Assembly: GCA_950022295.1 (NCBI GenBank)
Contig: OX465597.1
Span: forward strand, 59,259,016-59,323,015
Length of the DNA stretch: 64,000 nucleotides
Source: Bromus sterilis
Lineage: Eukaryota > Streptophyta > Magnoliopsida > Poales > Poaceae
Reading direction: 5' to 3'
Positions 56,401 to 64,000 of the stretch are shown here, piece after piece. Each line of letters begins with the position of its first letter. Position 1 is the first letter of the stretch. The notes under the pieces were generated by a model. That model saw only the letters and a program-made list of their open reading frames with translations, was not told the DNA's origin and did not search any database. The translations under genes were made by a program, and so were the position numbers.

Positions 56401-57445
56401 TCGTGCCGACCGCCAAGACTTCAATCCGGCAGCCATTCCCCACGCGCATCGTCACTTCATCTTTGAGCAAGCGTCTCCTATTCCTTAGTCCCTGAATGGA
56501 ATTAGAAATATGAGCGACAGATCCTGTATCAAATATCCAGGATGTGTTCCCGGCGCTTGTCAAGAGAAGATCAACAATATGTATATCAAATATACCTTCG
56601 TCTCTCTTGGCGACCTTGCCATCCTTCTTGTCCTTTAGGTACTTGGGACAGTTGCGTTTCCAGTGACCTTCACCCTTGCAGTAGAAGCACTCCACTCCGA
56701 GTTTAGGCTTGGGTGCCTTGGGAGGAGCGGCAACTGACTTGCCATCCCTCTTGGGGCCACCTCTCTTGGCCTTCTCTCGCCTACTTGTCTTCTTGAAGTC
56801 AATGGTCTTGTTGACCATGAAGACGGCGTGCTCCTTCTTGATCTCAACCTCGGCGCTCTTCAGCATGGCGAAAAACTCAGAAGGGATTTTGGTCATCCCC
56901 TGCATGTTGTAGTTCAGCACAAAGCCTTTGTAGCTAGGGGGAAGCGACTGCAACACCCTATCAACAGCAAGTTCATCTGGAATCTGGCATTCCAGAGCAT
57001 TCAAGCGCTGAACGTAGCCAGACATTTTGACTACGTGCTCACTCACGCTGCCGTGCTCGTCCATCTTTGCTGAGAAGAAGGCTTCAGAAGCCTCGTACCG
57101 TTCAGCCCTGGCTTGAGGTGCGAAGACCGCCTTGAGGTCGGTGATAATCTCATATGCACCCATCCTCTCAAAGCGTTTCTGCAGCTCAGCCTCCATGGAG
57201 TAAAGCATGCCACTCTGGACAAGGTTGTAATCATCAGTCCTGGAGAGATAGACATTCTTCTCGTCTTGACTGGCATCATCTGCTGGTGCGTCACCTAATG
57301 CGTCCTCTAGTACGTATGCCATTTTGAGGGGCACGAGTAGAATCCTTAGGGTGCGGAACCAGTTGGTGAAGTTTGTCCCATCTGTTTTTAGCTTATCTTT
57401 CTCTAGGAATGATCCTAAGTTGAACGAGGGGCGAGGTTCTGCCAT
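53414..57445 (-). pseudogene. Copia gag-pol polyprotein with two nonsense codons
   Basis: A single frame of 1343 codons, the usual Copia length. From the Met at 57445: gag (TNFTNWFRTLRI, LPPSYKGFV), zinc knuckle CFYCKGEGHWKRNC, protease (WIFDTGSVAHIS), integrase zinc region (HCRLGHIGIKRMEK, CEQCLMGK) and core (IHSDVCGPM, SDRGGEY, GVAERRNRTL), reverse transcriptase (VDYEDTFSPVA, QMDVKTAFLNE, YGLKQASRSWNLRFD, LYVDD) and RNase H (SEYIAACEA ... TKPLPQGKFEEH). TGA at 55382-55384 falls where the family usually has a residue just before FVGYPKE. TAA at 53771-53773 falls just before the RNase H motif SEYIA; CAA is the likely parent. All catalytic motifs are otherwise present. Confidence 0.93.
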
Positions 57446-58400
57446 CTACAAGGTTGATTCACAAGGATACATACTTAGACTTTTGTTCATAATGTGGAGT
57501 TTCAATTTAATCTCAAAATTCTAGAAAGCTCCCACTTAGATAAACACCTCTGAATTTAACTAAGTGATTACACAATCCCAGCCCCCATACCTCCCCCGAT
57601 AGTTACGGCTTTTAGTATGCGAACCAGGTAGGCCTCTAAGCCAATCACATCAGGCATGTGACTCGTGCTCGACCTTTCGGTCTTCTGTGTTCCAGGCCCG
57701 CATCTACATACGTCAAGCCTGCCAAACGGACCTTGATGTTAGCTGTTCAGCAAGGCCATATCTGCATATGCCAGGCTTGCCGAACCCAACCTCATGCGAA
57801 CTCCGTTTAATATGTAGGACAACTCCGGTATGTACGGAGCATCAAGCCATATGTGAGAACCTTCCAGGCGGTGCCCACCAAGGGAGAACACAATGTTGGT
57901 ATTGTGAGAGATGGTCCTGTTTCGTGCTACCGTCGATATATCTAGCATACTAGCATAAAACAGGAAGTAAAACTGTAAATCATACAACCTATGATCCCCC
58001 TTCATGCAAAGCAAAGTTAAACGCCTTTCTACTTTAGCTTGTGCAAGTTTTACGTGGCTGCTAGGGGTTTCGAGAGAGAGAACCGTTTCTATCCTGCGAA
58101 AAAACAAGCCACAACATCGTCTCCCATCCATCTCTATTACACCCCTGTCGGGGCCCTCCGTTGCAAACATCTTCGCATCCCTAATGCAGAGAGACAGACA
58201 CCCCCCCAGCCACTTTATATGGTACAAGCCATATGTCAAGCGTGGAACCAGTCTCGCGTAAACGCGTAAGGTCGGTCAGGGGCCGCTTCATCAAACATTG
58301 CCGCAACGCTAAATGAGTACACGTGGGAGGGTAACGAATGAAGATTTGATGCCCACATCCTAGATGTGTTCTACCCGTACAATACATCTACGCATAGCAA
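57446..58400 (-). other. Leader (5' UTR) of Copia element 2
   Basis: Non-coding. It shares several blocks with the leader of element 1 (5213-6269), which shows the two are related. Confidence 0.6.
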
Positions 58401-58414
58401 GCTCATGATACCAC
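58401..58414 (-). other. Primer-binding site of Copia element 2
   Basis: Minus-strand gtggtatcatgagc, identical to element 1. Confidence 0.8.
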
Positions 58415-60122
58415 TGTTGGGATACGGGGCAGAAAACACAAATTTTTCACACCTACGGTACCCAAACCCAAGATCTATGCTATGGCAATGTAAAGTAACG
58501 GAGGGAATCGGTGTTCATACCTTTGAAGACCGAAAGAGGGAAAACGTTCTTGCGAACGTGGTTGGCGTAGACTCAGAACTATGACCTCCCTGTCGTGTAG
58601 AAGACCACCACCGGCGAGGATGACTCCCGGTAAACCTCCAGCGACGAAGTAGCACCACAGGTGTAGTGCCTCGAAGAGATTATACACGTACGGTACAATC
58701 GATGTTCCTCCCGGGCCCCGAACCAGGCGAGCAGCGGAAGAAACACGGCTACGGATCCCGACTCTAGCAGAGCGACGGCCTGCCTTAAGGTGGAGAACTC
58801 CAATCCTGGTGCAGACTCCAAACAAGGGGGGTCCACTTCCGGAAAAGGATAAGGAAGAAGAAGGAGATTGGTGTGTTGGAAAAAGGGGGGTCTACCCCTC
58901 CTTATATAGGCCAAGGGGCTGTGATCCTCCTCTCCTCCCCCATGTGGGACTAAACCCCCAAGGGGGGGAGGTGCGCTGGCCATAGGGGGGGATGGGCCCC
59001 ACCCTTGGCACCAAGCCCAAGGGGGGAAACCCCCTCCTCCCCTAATGGGCCCCATGGGCCCATATAGCCTTTTTCCCATTTTTAATTTATTTAATATGTT
59101 TTAAATATTTAATTCAGATAATGAAATAATAAAACATTATTAAAACAATTAAACTTTATTTTGAACTATTCAAAATGTCCGGAAACCATTCCGTCCTCCT
59201 CCGGAACTATTCCGGTGATTTCTCCTATTTCACCGATTGATCCCGTAACTGTCCTATGCATCGATTGCCCTTAAGTGTAACACCCTAAAGGTCCGGGAAA
59301 CAGCAGACATGGTCGAGACTCTTCTCATTGACCAATGACTAGTCAGTTGGACCTGGTTACAATCCTTGACAGCCCATGCGCTTCCATCGAATGAACTTCG
59401 ATCGCTTTTGGAAACCGTTAACGATACGACGTAATCCCTTTGTGCTGCGGTACTTTGTTTGTCCGAGGTTTGATCGTCGGTATCCCACATACCGTGTTCA
59501 CATCTCGTTCACAACAAACAACTTCTCTTGTCCATGATCATTGCATCTCTTGTGACCTAGTCACGTCCTTGCAAGGTGTTGATGCAATATCACCGAGTGG
59601 GCCCAGAGTACCTGTCCTGTCACAAGGACTGACAAATCCCGCTCTGATCTATTAACATACTCATCAACCATCTATTTCGGAATACGCAAAGTGCTCCGTT
59701 ATAGCCAGCATATTTCAGTCAGGCAGTGGGATACAAATCAAAGTCTCCTCATAGATCGTGATTACGTATGATCATTACGGTCTAAGGACTAAGCCATACG
59801 TTACAAAGTCATAGCAACGCTGAACTATGTGACTCGATCACATTGCAATACTTTAGGTGGGTGTACGTCCATCACATCATTCCCCTTAATGATATGACCT
59901 CATTGTCAATGGACTTAAGTGTCGCCATGATCAGGAAAGCTTGACCAATCAATTGCCCAATGAGATAGTTTACCCGAGTTAAACTACGGACCATGTTTTA
60001 TACTACACCTGTATTAGTATTTACAAGTAATACAGTTATAGCACAATATAAAACGTATTATGAACAAAACGGATATGTGACAAATGTCTTTATTAATTTG
60101 TCTCTAGGGCACATATCCAACA
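58415..60122 (-). repeat. 5' LTR of Copia element 2
   Basis: 1708 bp, pair of 51674-53382. A TATA-like tatataagg lies at about 58901-58909 on the minus strand, upstream of the transcribed part. Confidence 0.95.
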
Positions 60123-61258
60123 AAAGGACTTGCAATATATCATCCCCAAGCTTAGAGCTTTCTATATCATCACTCTCAGAGTTAGTACCAAAAAGATTTT
60201 CAAGATCATAAGTAGCATTATCATCATTTTCCCAATCACAAAAAATAACATGCATATCATAATCAAAATCATCTTCAATAGTACCTACAGACTTATCTTC
60301 AAGATAATAATGAATGCAATCAAGCTCACCATCCTCCATAAATTTCTGTCCGTTAGGATAAAAATCGATGCGAGGAATATGCTCAGGCCAGGTTGTTACC
60401 CATTCTTCTTCCTTCTTGCTCCTCTTCCTCCTCCTCTTCCTTTTCTTCTTCTTCACCTTAGGAAGGAGTGGTTGGAGAGAAAGCTTCTCCACATATCTTG
60501 GTTTATCATTAGAAACAATAGGGGAAACTTGGGAGAAACTCTCCTTGTTATTAGTAGAAACATAAGAGACATTTGTATACTTTGGTAAAGTTTCCTCCTT
60601 TCTAATATTTTTAATGTAATCATTATCATGGCAATTAACAACACAATAGAGATGGCAATTCTGCAAAGTGTTATTTATTCCCGAAGCATGAACATATAGC
60701 CAAGAAGTCTTTTCTGATAAATCTTCGCGCATCAAAAATAACATAAGCTCATCATAAAGATCAGGGGTGATCATGTCATCACACAACTGGCTAACAGTTA
60801 TGTTTTGAAAGTACATGCACTGAAAATTGAAGTGGCCCTTTATGCAACAAAGTTCACAAGTAAAAGGACAAAGTTCACACAATTCTCTAGCAATTTAATT
60901 TAAATCTCTAACCCAAGTGATTGTTCTTTCATGCTTATGTTGCTTACAATACTTCTCTTCTTCAATCATAGGCCTTTCACAAGGTCTATCCACTCCACAA
61001 AAATTAACATGCTTATATAAAACTTCATTTTCAGGAATTGGATCATGCATGTTGCAATCATCATTAACAATTTCATTTTCTTTGCAAATCTCTTTAAAAG
61101 GTTCATGATGCTTGATCCAATTATCCTTAGGCATATTAAGATGTGAAGCAAAAGATTTGAGGAAATCAACAGGGAGTTGAGAATCAAGCCCAAACTTAGC
61201 ACTAAACTTATTAAAACTTGCAGTTTCAACAAAGGACTTAATGAAATCATACTCATAA
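60123..61258 (-). pseudogene. Non-gag-pol Gypsy ORF, N-terminal part
   Basis: Minus strand, one frame open from the 61258 edge to the Copia insertion, broken only by TAA at 60895-60897. It begins mid-protein because the LTR at 61264 cuts it. It includes a Cys/His-rich part (CGVDRPCERPMIEEEKYCKQH, then CELCPFTCELCCIKGHFNFQC) suggestive of metal binding, a Lys/Arg-rich block (KKKKRKRRRKRSKKEEE) that could be a nuclear localisation signal, and an acidic C-terminal part. No enzymatic motif. The function is unknown to me. The protein continues at 51673-50988 on the other side of the Copia element. Confidence 0.6.
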
Positions 61259-61263
61259 ATTAT

Positions 61264-64000
61264 TGTCGGGACCCGGGGTTAGCGTATGCAAGTACAGCTA
61301 AGACATAGTCATATGGAGAGCCGAGAACCGTACCAACTTGTCTAAGCAGACAAGGCCAAGCACAGAACGTTCTTGGAAAGCATCGTACGTGAGGGGCATC
61401 CCATCCAGGCCGGATGATCAACTGAGATGGGTCCTCATCGTCCGCACACAAGTCTAATGATATGGGTGGTGAACTCCCATATTCAAAGACAAGTCGCCTC
61501 AACCATACTATCGACTACCTCATAACTCTTACATAGACTTACTCCAGCCCGATCACTTAGTCGGGGCCTAGGGCGGGCTCGATCATACCACAAAGTGTGC
61601 ACGAGACAGAGTCTCGAACAATCGCATCGCGATGCCCCAAGCTGCGCACATCTAAGGGCCACTTGGTGTATGATAGACCGCCAGCCAGATCACAACTAAG
61701 GTCTCGAAAACCCATACAAAGACATGCATGTTATAACATACACGCAACACACATGGCTTGTATGAACAGCAGGTATCATTGCAATTCTCTACAAAGTATA
61801 CATTTTTATTGATAACTCTTATAGAGTGCACACAGATATCACAAACATGTGATCCAACATTACAACACAAGCGGAAGCAAAGTATGTCTGAGTACAGACA
61901 AATTTAACAAATGGCTTAACAAGCCTTATTTAAACACATGCCCTCCACGAGGGAACCAGTCGTCTGACTGGGACTAGACTAGCTTGATCTTCAGTCGTCC
62001 AACTCGATGAAGAAGCCACCTTCGGGGTCAGTGGTTTCATCTAAAACATAGATTAAGAAAACGTGAGTACAAAGTCGTACTCAACAAGACTTACATAGGA
62101 ACTATACTACTCATGCACATGTATCAAGGTAAAGGGAGGTGGGGTTTCACTTGCAGAAATGCCAGCTTTGACTTGGTTAGTCCTGAACTATGAGTACCAG
62201 ACTTTGAGGTAAGAAGCGTACACGAGTCCACTACTTTCTCCAACCAATTACACCACTATGGTGCCTTCCTCGACTTCCCCACGAGAAAGCACGCCATAGC
62301 ACTCACAGTTATCTTGGTGTGTTTTAGAAGTATCCGGTTCAAGTTATCTAATAATCAAGCTAAGCTTTCCAAGCAGTCCAAAACCGCGGACGCGGCTATT
62401 CGAATAGTTTTTTTACCCCTGCAGGGGTGTACCGCTATACACACATGATCATCATTTACCGCCTTTGATCTCGACACCGTTCAAGAAGTGTCGGCGAGGA
62501 TGCTCACCACAACTGTTACCTCATAGCCGATCTAGTCCGAGAAAGCCGCCTACTTGGGTTGGCTACCACTATCGTGAACCCGGCCGGTTTACCGAAGTGG
62601 ACCCAAGTGATGTGTGCGTGGTGCATAAGACGGTCTCGGATGAGCCGTTCTCTCACTTAGCATCCAGGCCACAGACCTACCAAAACTCCGAACTATTGCG
62701 ACATCTTGACATCGAAAGGGATGAGTTAGTAAGCTGAGAGGGGTCAGTGAGCCCAATGTGTGGTTGTACTCTTCATCTTGGATCACCACACAAGAACTCG
62801 GACTTAGGGCGGTGTTCAACGAGACAACCCACCGTGTACTCCTACACGGCCTCTCATCGTTCACCTTGTATTAGGGTAGATTCACCAACACTTTTCTACC
62901 ATCATCATCATGATCACCACCATCCCGACTTACATAACAATATCATCATGGTATCACTCTAAGCATGCAATAAGCAGTAACAATTGCAGGGGCCACATGA
63001 TATCAATCAACTCCTACATTTGCTAGGATTGTGGTTTTCTTACTACTGTGACAAAATGATAGGTCATGCAAAGGAATGGGTTCATCTATGCGGTAGAAAC
63101 GCATCATGGTAATCATCCGAAACAATGCATAAGCGAGACATGAGAGGGAAGTGGGATTTTATCGACATGATCAATGGGGGTTTGCTTGCCTTGCTGACGA
63201 GGTTCAGGTTCGGGTTCTTCAACGAAGGGGGCAGCCTCCTGCTCCGGTTCCACCTCTACTCGACAAACAACAAGCAAAGTAAATACAATGCACAATCACA
63301 TGATGGAAGGTTGGAACTTGATGTAAATACTTTGATGTGTGAAGCAATTCCATTTAAATGGAGTATATTGCAAATTGAATTGCAAATTCAAACTCCAATT
63401 TGAATTCAAACTTAGTCAAGTTATATGTGACATTGTTTGATCAATTTGAATCATCTTCAAATGTGTATGATATGCCTCTGATGTGTGGTTGAAATATAGT
63501 ATATTTCCATGGTCCAAGGTGCAAAAGCATTTGAATTGAATTTGAATAAATTCCAAATAAATCAAATGACATATGCTACTGGTCCCATTTTAAAATCAAC
63601 TCAAACATAGTTGAAAGTGGGATTTTTGGATAGCTTATTTTCTCCTGATCATTTTTCATATATTATTTGCACAATTTGGAGTTAATATGAATTTTCTATG
63701 AATTTCCAAAGTTTGAGCTATTTTCTGGATTTTCTGGAATTTCTTTAATTCATTTTAATTTCTGGAAAAGGTTTACTGCGTCAGCATGACCTCATGCTGG
63801 CGTCAGGGGGGGCTAACGCGTGGGGCAGGGGTGTCAATGACTCAGGGGGCTAATCCCTGCTGGTTTAATTAACCAGTGGCTTAATTAAGCAACTGGGCCC
63901 ACTTGGCAGTGACCTAGGGTCACTTAACCCAGGTGGGGTTAAGTCCCTAAGCACGGCCACGTCGGCGGGGCTGCCGGCGGCTAAACGCCGGCGTCACAGA
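61264..64000. mobile_element. LTR retrotransposon end, running off the window
   Basis: Starts TGTCGGGACCCGGGG at an abrupt junction inside the Gypsy ORF. No second LTR, primer-binding site or ORF is visible to 64000, so this is either a long LTR or LTR plus leader. Orientation is uncertain. The right part includes an imperfect inverted repeat, ctgcgtcagcatga / tcatgctggcgtcag, at 63776-63805. Open frames here are unsupported. Confidence 0.45.

Larger units (their letters stand above)
51674..60122 (-). mobile_element. Nearly intact Copia LTR retrotransposon (element 2)
   Basis: An 8.45-kb element with LTRs of 1709 bp (51674-53382) and 1708 bp (58415-60122). It has an exact TSD aaagg (51669-51673, 60123-60127), a primer-binding site at 58401-58414, a polypurine tract at 53383-53400 and one gag-pol frame with two nonsense codons. 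By eye the LTRs differ at about 28-30 positions (about 98% identical). It inserted into a Gypsy coding sequence. Confidence 0.95.

Overview
The window reads as nuclear DNA of a grass, most likely Triticeae (wheat, barley, rye or Aegilops type). Nothing in it looks prokaryotic or organellar. Most of it is nested transposable elements whose ends, primer-binding sites and target-site duplications (TSDs) can be read directly: Copia and Gypsy LTR elements with 1.4-1.8 kb LTRs, a plant L1-type LINE, CACTA, Mutator and hAT elements, Stowaway MITEs and a Helitron-like element. The Triticeae assignment rests on family resemblance from memory, not on a search.

Layout. 1-3.06 kb: the 3' part of a Copia-type LTR, unassigned DNA and a CACTA end. 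3.06-12.97 kb: an old minus-strand Gypsy LTR split by a complete non-autonomous Copia element (3430-11782, TSD CCATA) and a Helitron-like MITE. 13.1-14.9 kb: a solo Gypsy LTR (TSD GTAAC) carrying a CACTA-type MITE. 15-29 kb is the gene-bearing island. It holds a putative two-exon small membrane protein (minus), a B3-domain pseudogene (plus), and a three-exon gene for a 95-residue protein of the peptidase-inhibitor-I9 / subtilisin-propeptide type (minus), which is the best host gene here. Small DNA transposons surround them: a Mutator element with a second Mutator MITE inside it, a hAT element with a transposase remnant, two Stowaway MITEs and a further Mutator MITE.

29.2-37.0 kb: a full-length LINE on the minus strand, with a poly(A) tail, ORF1 and ORF2 and a 13-bp TSD, split near its 5' end by a 2.27-kb CACTA element. 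37.5-40.5 kb: a short-LTR chromovirus-type Gypsy element (TSD TATAT) with reverse transcriptase, RNase H and most of integrase deleted. 40.6-42.1 kb: a 1.46-kb TRIM-like element (TSD CTAAA) with GC-rich repetitive contents. 42.5-50.5 kb: a truncated LTR, then two Gypsy 3' regions head to head, forming a palindrome with arms of about 1.9 kb around a 59-bp spacer and an outward-facing LTR on each side. 50.5-61.3 kb: a minus-strand Gypsy internal region with an unusual non-gag-pol ORF, interrupted by a nearly intact minus-strand Copia element (51674-60122, TSD AAAGG) whose 1343-codon gag-pol frame has only two nonsense codons. 61.3-64 kb: an LTR that runs off the window.

The two large Copia elements share the same primer-binding site and a similar leader. 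The first has lost functional pol, so it could have been mobilised by proteins from a relative of the second; that is inference. Identities and ages quoted here are counts by eye.
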